Numbered from the stretch's first letter, positions 6,914-14,902 are shown. The stretch is 24,660 nucleotides of DNA from an uncultured Bacteroidales bacterium (GCA_937877465.1 CALFIT010000222.1:1-24660); one strand, 5' to 3'. The notes: a model not told the origin generated them from the letters alone. Program-made: numbers and translations.

Positions 6914-9175
6914 CTAGAAAAACCTTGAATAAGGCAAGGACTGGATGTAACGTTCCATAAAACCAAAGTCAGGAGTGCCATCGGAATTAGCCGGCAATAC
7001 TATTTCGGATTGCTCCATCAGTTCTTTGGTCCACTTGTTGTTGAAGGCGTATTTCACACTTTCGTTCTTGATAACGGTGGCGATAAAAACAGCCATGCAA
7101 GGCGTAAGCTGGAACTTGGGTGTCAGCACATTCACGTCGTCGGTGGCCCAATAAGGCTCGTCTTGATAAAACGCTTCGCCAATAGAGCCGTTGTAACAGA
7201 CGGAAATGGTACCCGCATGACATAGTTGGTCATCGTTGCCGATATGGTTGGTGATGCCGTTATTGAAAGCGGAAGCGCCTACATAATTGATGCGTCCGTC
7301 ACGTTGGTCGGCTTTGGTTAGGCGGTTGCCTTTGGTGATAGTGAAAAGGCCGTCCTTGCCACCTAATCGGAAACTCTTCCATCGGTCGGTGTCAAGAGGC
7401 ATTTCGGTTCCGTCGACGGGTGTAAAAAACGGCTCATACTCCTTGGCCAAAGGTGTGCCATACAGCATGTGGTCTCTTGCGTTCCCAAAAAAATCTTGTT
7501 CCTCGATGTGCATCTTGAAAAGGGCGTAGGCTAACGTGCGTTTCATGAAATCGGCACGAGTGGGCATTGGAACCTCAATATCTTCCTGATAACTCAGATG
7601 TTCGTCGGGGTGTATCCACTTGATGGTGTCGCTCCCTGTTTGTTTTCGAACGATGTCAACCCATTGCCGCTCAATGGTTTCCCATCGTCCGCGAATGTCG
7701 TGACGGCCTTGGTTCTTGATGGTTTCCAACCCGTCCTCGGCCATATAGCAGGTAAAGATCTCTTGCTTGCGTTGGGGTGTGCCAACCGTGAACATGAATA
7801 TGCTCGTAGTAACCCCTGAAAAAATCTCTTTGGGCAATTTGATGATCTTTGTCAGCCTGTGGAACTGCATCCATCGACGCACCCGTCCACGCGCTTTTTC
7901 CAACTTGTTATCGGGCAAAATGAAAGCGCAAATTGTTCCTTGCGGCACGTTGTTCAACACGTTCTCAACAATATCCAGACATCCGTATTTGTTTTCGAAT
8001 GGAGGATTCATCAGCACTCTCGTAATAGGCTTGCTGCGCATCCACCATCCAGCATCCACCGAGCGACTGTCCATGTGTTCCAAATTGGTTTTGCCATCTT
8101 TGTGGATCAGCATGTTAGCACAAGCTAATGCGAAGATTTCGCGGTCGAATTCGATGCCATAGAGTTGCGTCTGGGCAATCTCACGAGCTTCTTGGGTACG
8201 AACACCTCCTGCTTCCTTGATCATGTTGCACATTGCCTTAACAAGGAAAGCACCGCTTCCGCAAGCCGCATCAAGCACCGTGTCCTGCCTTGTCGTGTCG
8301 GTTATCTGATACATGAATGAGGTGATGTGGTCGGGGGTAAACACTTGTCCCGACTCAGACTTGGCCTTGTAGCGGTTAAACTCGTTGAAGAAAATGGCCA
8401 TCACGTCTTCGCCGTTCCAGAAGTCGGAATTGATATTGTCGGAAATCTTTGAGACATCTTCGATAAACTGGTTGATGGCATCCTGCTTACATTGCGTGTT
8501 CAACTTGATTTCCGAAAAAACATCAATCAGAATCTGGAGTTTCTTGTTCTTGGCCAAATCTTCTGACAGAGAGTTCTCCAAGGTTTCCCGAATGGCAGTA
8601 GTGAAAAGCCTGAAGGACATCCCCTTGACCAACACTGCTCCATATCGCTTGGCCACCAACGCGCAAGCGGTAAAAATCATCCGATGGTAAAGGTTTTTGA
8701 TGAGAAAATCAAAGTGTAGTGTATCGTTGATGCTGTGCGTCAGGGAGTAGATGAGCATTTTGTTGATTCGGTTGGTTGAGAAAAGCCCTAAATAATGCTC
8801 CTTGTCCATCAACTCGACTTCACCTTCAACCAACTCGCCGTCCTTAAAAACCTCCAATTCATAGCCATTGTAAAGCAAACCTACAACGTGCTCGTATCTT
8901 GCTTTGACAATTCCGATGTTTTTTAACAGTTCTTCGCGTTCCTTGCCGCCCAATTTGATGTTGCTTCCTTTCACCTCAAGGACAAGGGCCGGATAGTGTG
9001 TCTCGTTGGGCAAATACCAACCGTCAGGACGGTCCTTCACACCCTTAAAGCCCAGCTGATTGAACGAAGTGAGCTGACCGACACCAGCCTGGGCCGATTC
9101 CGTCTCCTCCAAATGGAGCATTGCCCGTGCCATGTCGCGAACCTGATCTTCCGAATAAACGGCATTTGACATCAT
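6914..9175 (-). CDS. Single-chain restriction-modification enzyme (type IIG-like: nuclease + N6-adenine methylase + target-recognition region), 753 aa
   Basis: Three parts can be read. The N-terminus has a PD-(D/E)xK nuclease signature: RPDGWYLP (Pro50-Asp51) and LVLEVKGS (Glu67-x-Lys69). The centre is an N6-adenine methylase: helical region about 130-270, then GQVFTPDHI, motif I LDAACGSGAF (301-310, AdoMet binding) and motif IV NPPF (390-393, catalytic). The C-terminus, about 598-753, resembles one HsdS-type target-recognition unit (KSFRLGGKDGLFTITKGNRL, then YVGASAFNNG). Such fusions cut and methylate DNA from one chain, and recognition is set by the C-terminal part. There are no separate hsdR, hsdM or hsdS genes. 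Only one recognition unit is present, so a short, possibly asymmetric site or dimeric action is expected. MM at the start leaves a 3-nt ambiguity. A -7 box lies 20 bp upstream. GC content is lower than in purL, compatible with acquisition. The nuclease call is less certain than the methylase. Confidence 0.85.
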   Translation of the reverse strand: MMSNAVYSEDQVRDMARAMLHLEETESAQAGVGQLTSFNQLGFKGVKDRPDGWYLPNETHYPALVLEVKGSNIKLGGKEREELLKNIGIVKARYEHVVGLLYNGYELEVFKDGELVEGEVELMDKEHYLGLFSTNRINKMLIYSLTHSINDTLHFDFLIKNLYHRMIFTACALVAKRYGAVLVKGMSFRLFTTAIRETLENSLSEDLAKNKKLQILIDVFSEIKLNTQCKQDAINQFIEDVSKISDNINSDFWNGEDVMAIFFNEFNRYKAKSESGQVFTPDHITSFMYQITDTTRQDTVLDAACGSGAFLVKAMCNMIKEAGGVRTQEAREIAQTQLYGIEFDREIFALACANMLIHKDGKTNLEHMDSRSVDAGWWMRSKPITRVLMNPPFENKYGCLDIVENVLNNVPQGTICAFILPDNKLEKARGRVRRWMQFHRLTKIIKLPKEIFSGVTTSIFMFTVGTPQRKQEIFTCYMAEDGLETIKNQGRHDIRGRWETIERQWVDIVRKQTGSDTIKWIHPDEHLSYQEDIEVPMPTRADFMKRTLAYALFKMHIEEQDFFGNARDHMLYGTPLAKEYEPFFTPVDGTEMPLDTDRWKSFRLGGKDGLFTITKGNRLTKADQRDGRINYVGASAFNNGITNHIGNDDQLCHAGTISVCYNGSIGEAFYQDEPYWATDDVNVLTPKFQLTPCMAVFIATVIKNESVKYAFNNKWTKELMEQSEIVLPANSDGTPDFGFMERYIQSLPYSRFF

Positions 9176-9194
9176 CGTGTAATGTTTTGCTCTG

Positions 9195-9202
9195 CAAAGG
9201 TA
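9195..9202 (-). promoter_or_regulatory. -7 box upstream of the restriction-modification gene
   Basis: TACCTTTG on the minus strand, 20 bp before the start codon, fits TAnnTTTG. No -33 TTG at proper spacing was found. Confidence 0.4.
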
Positions 9203-9246
9203 GTCTTTTTTTCAATGAGGGGGATATTTGTAGAAAAATATCTGCA

Positions 9247-11634
9247 TCAAAACTTCACGATTTTCCTCGTCAATGTCTCGCTTCCTTTAGTGATTCTTAA
9301 CAAATAGCTCCCTTGGGCAAGGCCTTTGATTTGCTCTAAGTCGCTTCGCGTTTCAAAGCTTTGTACCAACCTCCCGTCCATCGAAAAGACTTGGATTAGG
9401 CTCATGCCTTCGCAAATGACGGTGAAGCCATCTGTGCTGGGGTTGGGGAAGATACCGGCCTGTGCTCCCATTTCGTCGAGGCCTTCGGTATAAAGCAGGT
9501 TGGCAACGAGGTGGCGGTTTGCGGTAACCGTGAAAGTGTAGGCTGGCGCCGTGGAAACAACCTCGCCGTTTTCGCTCCAATGCTCAAAAACATAGTCGGT
9601 GAAGGTTGTCACGCTCAAAGTGACTTGCTCACCGTAGTTGTAGGTGCCAGCTCCGGTGATGGTTGCGCCTACCTCAGGGTTGACTTCAGCGGTAATTTCG
9701 AAGGTTTGCAGCTCAAAATTGGCGACTAAATTACGGTTGCCGTTCACGGTGAAGGTATAGCTCGCGTTGGTCGAGACGGTATTGCCGTTCTCCGTCCAAT
9801 TCAGAAAATCGTAACCCGCGTTGGCCGTGGCCGAAACGGTGCAGCTTTGTCCTTCTTGGTAAGTGCCGCCTCCCGCAACGGTGCCGCCGTTGCTCGGGTT
9901 GGCCGAAACAGAAATCGTGTAGTTTTGTGGGATGGCCGTGAAATTGGCGACCAAATTACGATTGCTGTTCACCGTAAAGGTATAGTTGGCGTTGGTGGAG
10001 ACCACGCTGCCGTTCTCCGTCCAGTTGGTGAAGGTGAAATTGGTGTTGGCCGTGGCCGAAACGGTGCAGCTTTGCCCTTGCTGGTAAGTGCCGCCGCCCG
10101 CAACAGTGCCACCGTTGCTCGGGTTGGCCGACACGGTAACGTTATAGTTCTGTGTGCCACCACCAACGGCATTGACGGCGGCCAAAGCGTCAATTCGCCC
10201 GCAGCCCGTGACGTTGCTTTTGGTGCGGGCCAAAGGCACGGCGGTTTCTTCCACAAGCTGACAGATTTGCGCAGGCATAAGGTTCGGGTTCTTGCTGAGC
10301 ATCAAGGCAATCGTACCCGTCAGGCAAGGTGTAGCCTGAGAGGTACCGCCCTCGCTGTAGTAGTCGTCGATGGTCTCATAATCCAAGGAGAGGACCCAGT
10401 CGCCGGGGGCGCACACATCGGGACGAATCAAGCCGATGCCAGGGTTGTAAGGATAGTCGCCGAAAGAGGTGTTCGACCAGCATGATGGGCCATGGGAAGT
10501 GAACGAGCTAGGAACGTCGTTGGTGTTGACGCAGCCCACGCAAATCACGGCACTCAACCCGCCTGGGTTGGCATTCTGGTCGGGGTCAAGATATGGAGGA
10601 GGACAACTGCCTGGGAAGCGTACATTATAAGGAATCGGGTAAGTCGACTGGTAGTTGCCCTCGTTGCCTGCCGCACAAGAAGCCACCACACCGGCATTAA
10701 GTACGTTGACGCAGGTATTGCGAATCAGCTGCATGGATGAGGCTTGCTGCCCCGTGAATCCCATCGAGATGCTCATCAGGTCGCATCCATGTTCCAAGGC
10801 CCATTGCATCCCGTTAGCAAGGTAGGAAGGGGCCGATGCTCCTTCGTCGTCAGTGGCCTTCACGCACATCAACGTGGCATCGGGTGCCACGCCGGTTTGC
10901 TCTCCCGCCGTGCCGTCGCCACAGATGATGCCCGCACAATGGGTGCCGTGCCCAAAGTCGTCCATCGGGTCGTTGTCGTGGTTCATGACATCGTAACCGT
11001 GGTGTGGAAATTCAGAGCCGCCGTCCCAAAGGTGGTCGGCAAGGTCGAGATGGTTGTAGTTGACACCCGAGTCGATGATAGCCACCACGACATCTTGGCC
11101 CGTGAAGCCCATGTCCCACACATCGTTGGCATGGATATGGGTAAGGTGTGAGCCAATCTCACGGCTTGGGGTGTTCGCATCTGCATCCGACGGCGTATGG
11201 GGTTGCTTGGTGACAACCTGTTCCATCTGGTCGTAGCCGATAACCCCGACATCGCTCCTTTGCGCAAGGTCGAGGATGGCGGTTTTGGTGGCCGAAAGGC
11301 TGAGGGCATTGGCAATCCAAAGGACATTCGTGTTGGACACCATGCCTTGGCTTTCCATTACAGCAAGCGTATGCCTCAAATCGGCTTGTGAGGCATCAGA
11401 AAACCGCATCAATTCATTGACGACAAACTCGCGGCGCTCGGTGCGAGTTGCGAAATTGGCGGCGCGACGGCCAAGCATTTCGCTGTCGTACTGCTGTCCC
11501 ATAATGACGATGACATCGATTTTTTCACCGTCCGACCGACGACTCATCTCATCGGCCAACGCGGAAGTGATGGTTTGGGCATGTCCAAAAAGGCAGGACA
11601 TTGCCAACAAGAAAGCAAAAAAAGGTTTCTTCAT
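9247..11634 (-). CDS. Secreted subtilisin-like (S8) serine protease with three bacterial repeat modules and a T9SS sorting domain, 795 aa
   Basis: Start chosen at the ATG at 11634, because it gives a proper signal peptide (MKKPFFAFLLAMSCLFGHAQ); an upstream in-frame start adds 24 non-signal residues. A propeptide-like region (about 38-140) precedes the S8 catalytic domain with its full triad: Asp188 in AIIDSGVNYNH, His231 in DFGHGTHCAG and Ser432 in GGTSQATP. The oxyanion Asn is in AAGNEG (Asn324). Three divergent InlB B-repeat-like modules (about 497-712) share NPSNGGTVAGGGTY, NWTENG and YTFTVxxNRxLVAN; the first two are nearly identical. The last 75 residues (FPNPSTDGF ... RKIVKF) are a type A T9SS C-terminal domain, so the protein should cross the outer membrane and be attached or released at the surface. 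It is divergent from the ECF sigma operon across 215 bp. The substrate is unknown. Confidence 0.93.
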   Translation of the reverse strand: MKKPFFAFLLAMSCLFGHAQTITSALADEMSRRSDGEKIDVIVIMGQQYDSEMLGRRAANFATRTERREFVVNELMRFSDASQADLRHTLAVMESQGMVSNTNVLWIANALSLSATKTAILDLAQRSDVGVIGYDQMEQVVTKQPHTPSDADANTPSREIGSHLTHIHANDVWDMGFTGQDVVVAIIDSGVNYNHLDLADHLWDGGSEFPHHGYDVMNHDNDPMDDFGHGTHCAGIICGDGTAGEQTGVAPDATLMCVKATDDEGASAPSYLANGMQWALEHGCDLMSISMGFTGQQASSMQLIRNTCVNVLNAGVVASCAAGNEGNYQSTYPIPYNVRFPGSCPPPYLDPDQNANPGGLSAVICVGCVNTNDVPSSFTSHGPSCWSNTSFGDYPYNPGIGLIRPDVCAPGDWVLSLDYETIDDYYSEGGTSQATPCLTGTIALMLSKNPNLMPAQICQLVEETAVPLARTKSNVTGCGRIDALAAVNAVGGGTQNYNVTVSANPSNGGTVAGGGTYQQGQSCTVSATANTNFTFTNWTENGSVVSTNANYTFTVNSNRNLVANFTAIPQNYTISVSANPSNGGTVAGGGTYQEGQSCTVSATANAGYDFLNWTENGNTVSTNASYTFTVNGNRNLVANFELQTFEITAEVNPEVGATITGAGTYNYGEQVTLSVTTFTDYVFEHWSENGEVVSTAPAYTFTVTANRHLVANLLYTEGLDEMGAQAGIFPNPSTDGFTVICEGMSLIQVFSMDGRLVQSFETRSDLEQIKGLAQGSYLLRITKGSETLTRKIVKF
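9496..10146 (-). repeat. Three tandem coding repeats (divergent InlB B-repeat-like modules) inside the protease gene
   Basis: Units fall at about 9925-10146, 9706-9924 and 9496-9705. Units 1 and 2 share almost all residues over about 62 positions, with a 225-bp period, suggesting a fairly recent internal duplication. Unit 3 is diverged. In known proteins these beta modules act as spacers or adhesion modules. Confidence 0.75.
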
Positions 11635-11849
11635 GATTTGATTGAAATTTGGTTGTATTTGTAAACAGAATTTGCTCATCAATTTGTCTATCATTTGGTG
11701 CAACAAATCACGAAATCATAACAAGGCCGATAAAATTTTCCTCGGAACTGGCGGATTTCGTTTCACAAGAAAACAAATGGACAAAAAAAATACGACATCG
11801 CGTTATTTTTCCGTTTGCCCTTGCACCTAAGCCAACAAAAATAGCACGA

Positions 11850-12401
11850 ATGCAGTCCCACGAGCCAAACGGACAACATGCGGCCAAGAAATCCAACGAA
11901 GCCGACTTCAATGCCATGCTGCTGCGCAACAAGGCCATGATCTGGCATGTCTGCTCCGACTACAACCTCGGGCAAGACTGGAGCATCGAGGATCGTGTGC
12001 AGGAAGTGCTGGTGAGCCTTTGGAGGAGCTTCGAGACCTTCGAGGGACGCAGTTCGGAAAAGACCTGGGTGTGGCGCGTGGCCACCAACACCATGCTGAT
12101 GCTGCGCCGCAAATGCGAGCACAGCCCGACCATCGAGAGCATCGCGGACGACACCAAAAGCAACGACGAGCCAGACCCCTTCGACGAGAGCCTACAGCAA
12201 CTGCGACAACTCATTGACGCGCTGCCCGAGAAAGACGGCACCGCCGTCCGCGCCTTCCTCGACGGGTTCTCCTACAAGGAAATCGCCGACATGACCAACA
12301 GCACGGTGGGCGCAGTAGCCATGCGCATCGCACGGACCAAACGCAGACTCAAAAAGATGTACGATCACGAAAACCAAGCAAACACCATAACACCATATTA
12401 A
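11850..12401 (+). CDS. ECF-type RNA polymerase sigma factor, 183 aa
   Basis: The start is set at the ATG at 11850 (MQSHEPNGQH); the frame is open further upstream, but those codons do not read like a protein. Region 2 spans about 20-90 (FNAMLLRNKAMIWHVC, then EDRVQEVLVSLWRSFETFEG and TWVWRVATNTMLMLRR), the -10-binding and core-binding part. Region 4 spans about 120-172 (LPEKDGTAVRAFLDGFSYKE, then NSTVGAVAMRIARTKRRLKK), a helix-turn-helix for the -35 element. No region 3 lies between them, as is typical of ECF factors. It heads an operon with a membrane protein (16-bp gap) and a lipoprotein (5-bp gap). That layout suggests control by the membrane partner and an envelope signal. Regulon unknown; the divergent protease is a candidate target. 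Confidence 0.9.
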   Translation: MQSHEPNGQHAAKKSNEADFNAMLLRNKAMIWHVCSDYNLGQDWSIEDRVQEVLVSLWRSFETFEGRSSEKTWVWRVATNTMLMLRRKCEHSPTIESIADDTKSNDEPDPFDESLQQLRQLIDALPEKDGTAVRAFLDGFSYKEIADMTNSTVGAVAMRIARTKRRLKKMYDHENQANTITPY

Positions 12402-12417
12402 TTGAATAAGAATCATC

Positions 12418-12816
12418 ATGCATAACGAAATGGAACAAATGAGAAAACGCGATGACTTTCAGCAAGCGTGGGGACATCGCAAACAAAAGTGGCAAGAGAT
12501 AGCCGAATACACGCTGCCCGACGACGCCACCATCCTCCACATGGCCGAGCTTGCCCGTCAGCAAACTCAGGCCGAAGAAGCAACGGTGACCCCGTTCACC
12601 GCCAAGAGACACGCCCGTTGGATCCCGTACGCAGCCGCCGCCTGCCTCGTCATCGGCGTGGCCGCCATCGGATTGAACCACAAGCAGCAAAACCCAGACC
12701 CACAAGCCAACATCACGCCCACCGACGTGGAAGGACAAACCATCCTCTTCATGTGCAACAACGGCTGCACGGCACAGGAAGTCATGCTCGCCGTCAACGA
12801 TGTGATTAAACAATAG
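12418..12816 (+). CDS. Single-pass membrane protein, candidate anti-sigma factor, 132 aa
   Basis: This follows the sigma gene by 16 bp. Residues 1-66 are charged and probably cytoplasmic. Residues about 68-86 (WIPYAAAACLVIGVAAIGL) form one membrane helix, and residues 87-132 would be periplasmic, with a Cys-x3-Cys (CNNGC, Cys113 and Cys117). Size, topology and position downstream of an ECF sigma gene are those of anti-sigma factors, in which the N-terminal domain holds the sigma factor at the membrane. There is no recognisable zinc-binding anti-sigma motif (HxxxCxxC), so the assignment rests on context. The two periplasmic cysteines could be redox-active or disulfide-bonded. An internal ATG (MEQM) is an alternative start. 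Confidence 0.6.
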   Translation: MHNEMEQMRKRDDFQQAWGHRKQKWQEIAEYTLPDDATILHMAELARQQTQAEEATVTPFTAKRHARWIPYAAAACLVIGVAAIGLNHKQQNPDPQANITPTDVEGQTILFMCNNGCTAQEVMLAVNDVIKQ

Positions 12817-12821
12817 CAGCG

Positions 12822-13649
12822 ATGAAACACCTCAGCACATATCTCCTGATCCTCGTCATGGCCCTTCTCGCCTCATGCGAAAGAGAACAGAAACATCCCG
12901 AACTCACGGTGGAACCCGACAACGCCGCACTCGAACTGTATTACAGATATGCCGACAACACAAACCTTACCGTGGCCTATTTGGGCGACCTCACCCTTGG
13001 CGGCAACAAGATCGACGCCTTGATGATACAAACCGACAGCCCCTCGGAATGGGAGCAACTCAAGCTCGATTTCGCAATGACACCCCGTTGCGACAGCACA
13101 ATCGGCAACCTCTCGGTTTGCCCCGACGACTCGGCAACCATGGCCGTGGGCATCGGATTCGACACCGATTTCCTCGACGCCTTGGGACTCGACACCATCA
13201 CCAACCTCGACCAAGTGGACGAAGAACGGTTTGAGGCCATGACCAACATCATCGCCGACAAGATCCGCGACATCGTCGGCAGCTTCGAAATCACCGACAG
13301 CGTCAAGGCCAACGATGCCGTCATCGTCGGACAAACTGCCATCGAACTTGACGGCGAGAGCATGTCGACCGACGAATACACCCACGCCTTGGCCGTCGCC
13401 ATCGGCAACAGCCTGCTCGAAGAAATAGTGGCCTTCAACGACAGCACCAACGACATGCCAGAATCGCTGCCTTACGAGCGCGTCATCGACTCCACCATGA
13501 GAAGCTCGCGCAACTATGGCCACAGCGGCTACATATCGGCTGCCGACGACCACAGCAACACCCTCTGGCTCTTCTTCTACGACAACCAAGAGGAGTGCAA
13601 CAACATACTGACACACATCAAGGAAGACTTACTGATTACACAACAATGA
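12822..13649 (+). CDS. Putative lipoprotein of the ECF sigma operon, 275 aa, function unknown
   Basis: The N-terminus is a lipoprotein signal peptide with the lipobox LLASC (Cys19), followed by a charged stretch. The mature part is acidic, rich in Asp and Thr, and has no domain I recognise. It contains blocks such as LTVAYLGDLTLGGNKIDALM and IGFDTDFLDALGLDTITNL, and seems alpha/beta. It begins 5 bp after the membrane protein gene, so the two are almost certainly co-transcribed and possibly translationally coupled. The position suggests a signal sensor or a structural output of the sigma system in the envelope; this is inference. Similar small sigma/TM-protein/lipoprotein operons are seen in Bacteroidota, but I cannot name this family. 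Confidence 0.7.
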   Translation: MKHLSTYLLILVMALLASCEREQKHPELTVEPDNAALELYYRYADNTNLTVAYLGDLTLGGNKIDALMIQTDSPSEWEQLKLDFAMTPRCDSTIGNLSVCPDDSATMAVGIGFDTDFLDALGLDTITNLDQVDEERFEAMTNIIADKIRDIVGSFEITDSVKANDAVIVGQTAIELDGESMSTDEYTHALAVAIGNSLLEEIVAFNDSTNDMPESLPYERVIDSTMRSSRNYGHSGYISAADDHSNTLWLFFYDNQEECNNILTHIKEDLLITQQ

Positions 13650-13742
13650 CCCTATACGAACCATGACACAGGGAACGCTCCATATTTTTTTCATATTTTT
13701 TATCACGTTAATAATGCTAGTTTGTCAGAGGCAATTTCTTTT

Positions 13743-13774
13743 TGCAATGGATTAGGCTCCTAATCTATATTGCA
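13743..13774 (+). other. Long hairpin in the intergenic region downstream of the sigma operon
   Basis: TGCAAT pairs with ATTGCA at the ends and GATTAGG with CCTAATC inside, with only short unpaired bases between. It lies about 95 bp past the lipoprotein stop and is not followed by a strong T run. Together with the terminator at 13807 it could be part of a small RNA or of a long 3' end. Confidence 0.45.
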
Positions 13775-13806
13775 CTTTTATGGTATGGAGGTTCCCTTTT
13801 TTCTTG

Positions 13807-13842
13807 GAAGTGTGTCGCTTAAGGCGCACTTCTTATTTTTTG
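13807..13842 (+). terminator. Rho-independent terminator-like hairpin
   Basis: A 10-bp stem (GAAGTGTGTC with GGCGCACTTC, including two G-U pairs) around a 6-nt loop is followed at once by TTATTTTTTG. It is about 160 bp beyond the sigma-operon stop and 100 bp before the next gene, so it would end that operon or an intergenic transcript. Confidence 0.65.
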
Positions 13843-13875
13843 TCTTTTGGCTTCGTTATATTTTGGTTTTTTTTC

Positions 13876-13883
13876 TATTTTTG
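13876..13883 (+). promoter_or_regulatory. -7 box upstream of the small T9SS cargo gene
   Basis: TATTTTTG, followed by CGCC, lies 58 bp before the ATG at 13941 and just after the terminator at 13807-13842. It matches TAnnTTTG. No well-spaced -33 TTG was found. Confidence 0.4.
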
Positions 13884-13940
13884 CGCCTCAGTTGAAAACT
13901 AAGTTTATTGATTCTATGAATTTTTAATTTTTTAAGTAAC

Positions 13941-14816
13941 ATGAAGAAAAACATTTTTGCATTGATGATGGTTGGTTGCCTCGCCATCGGTGGCGTAGCC
14001 CAAGCCCAAGAACAAATCACCCTTACGGTCAACGAGAGCACAAACAGCGTGATTTCGATGGCCAAAGACCCCATTACCTTGAGCTATGCCCCTGAACCCG
14101 TGGAAGTCGCGGGCTTTGCCGGCCTCGGCGGAATGGCTTTTGACTGGGGTTACATGTTCCCTGCCAACATGATACAGGAATATGCGGGCAAGTATCTCAC
14201 CCATGTGGCCTATGTAGACGGCGGCGACGAGTCGGTGGCCGGCACCTATTTCGTCCACGTTTGGTTGGGCGGTGATGCCGCTCCCGAAAGTCTGGCCTGT
14301 TCCCAAAAGTTCGAGGTGACGGGCACTGTTGGCGACATCGTCGTGCTGCCGCTTGATGAGCCCGTCCTCATCGATGGCTCACAGAACCTTTGGGTGACCT
14401 TGTATCAAGACGGCACAGTGCAAGGCCCCGCCTGCCTCATGCCGGACATGGGCGACCCCAACAGCCGTTGGATAGGCATCGAGTCATACAACATGTGGCT
14501 CGACTTGGCTTCCGCACAAGGCGGTGAAGGTTACAGCTTCCTCCTTTGGGCCTTCGTCGACGAATACGATGTCCTCGGCGATTTTGAAAGCAACGTGGCC
14601 GTTTATCCCAGCGTCACCTCGGGCGATGTGAATGTGGTGGCTCCCGACATGACTCGAGTCACCGTGGTGAACATCCTCGGCCAAGAGATGTACGACGAGC
14701 CCGTCAATGGCGACACGACGGTCATCGACATGGGCAAGTTCAAGGGCGGCATCTATTTGGTGCTCGTCACTACCAAAAGCGGTGTCACCGTCAAGCGCGT
14801 GACCGTGACGAAATAA
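13941..14816 (+). CDS. Secreted protein with T9SS type A sorting domain, 291 aa
   Basis: Residues 1-22 are a signal peptide (MKKNIFALMMVGCLAIGGVA, then QAQEQ). The middle, about 25-210, is a beta-rich domain (AGFAGLGGMAFDWGYMFPAN, KYLTHVAYVDGG, ESYNMWLDLAS) with no catalytic motif I recognise. It resembles the unnamed modules of Bacteroidota surface proteins that precede sorting tails. The last about 75 residues (VAVYPSVTSGDVNV, VTVVNILGQEMYDE, FKGGIYLVLVTTKSGVTVKR) are a T9SS C-terminal domain, which directs the folded protein through the outer membrane and is normally removed there. It is monocistronic and convergent with the TonB receptor gene, with a bidirectional terminator between. The cargo's function is unknown. 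Confidence 0.85.
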   Translation: MKKNIFALMMVGCLAIGGVAQAQEQITLTVNESTNSVISMAKDPITLSYAPEPVEVAGFAGLGGMAFDWGYMFPANMIQEYAGKYLTHVAYVDGGDESVAGTYFVHVWLGGDAAPESLACSQKFEVTGTVGDIVVLPLDEPVLIDGSQNLWVTLYQDGTVQGPACLMPDMGDPNSRWIGIESYNMWLDLASAQGGEGYSFLLWAFVDEYDVLGDFESNVAVYPSVTSGDVNVVAPDMTRVTVVNILGQEMYDEPVNGDTTVIDMGKFKGGIYLVLVTTKSGVTVKRVTVTK

Positions 14817-14829
14817 TTCCATTTCCTTT

Positions 14830-14857
14830 GTAGAGACGCGCCATGGCACGTCTCTAC
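14830..14857. repeat. REP-like palindrome
   Basis: GTAGAGACG at the left end mirrors CGTCTCTAC at the right, around a central GCCATGGC; only one position breaks the 28-bp symmetry. Palindromes of this GTAGAGACG...CGTCTCTAC type are, from memory, widely dispersed between genes in several bacterial groups. It sits just past the stop of the T9SS cargo gene and before the main terminator. Confidence 0.6.
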
Positions 14858-14860
14858 CAC

Positions 14861-14899
14861 AAAAAGGATGGCGGCCTATTGAGGTCGCCATCCTTTTTT
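14861..14899. terminator. Strong bidirectional intrinsic terminator
   Basis: A 12-bp stem (GGATGGCGGCCT with AGGTCGCCATCC, one G-U pair) closes on a 4-nt ATTG loop, with AAAAA on the left and TTTTTT on the right. It lies between two convergent genes and can end transcription of both: the T9SS cargo gene from the left and the TonB receptor gene from the right. Confidence 0.92.
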
Positions 14900-14902
14900 G
14901 CA

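Noticed and set aside
3256..6960. Very long open frame (1234 codons) on the plus strand opposite purL
   Set aside because: It mirrors purL almost exactly, gives a Val/Asp/His-rich low-information protein with no motifs, and arises from the GC-rich third positions of purL.
9223..9242. Perfect 7-bp inverted repeat (GATATTT/AAATATC) upstream of the restriction-modification gene as a controller-protein operator
   Set aside because: AT-rich and short, with no controller gene adjacent; chance or a weak 3' structure of the protease gene is as likely.
11635..11849. Coding extension of the sigma factor upstream of 11850
   Set aside because: The frame is open to 11649 but the translated stretch has no sigma features and overlaps the divergent promoter region; region 2 begins at the normal distance from the ATG at 11850.
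13650..13940. tRNA gene
   Set aside because: Hairpins are present but there is no cloverleaf, no GGTTCRA T-loop and no anticodon arm of the right size.
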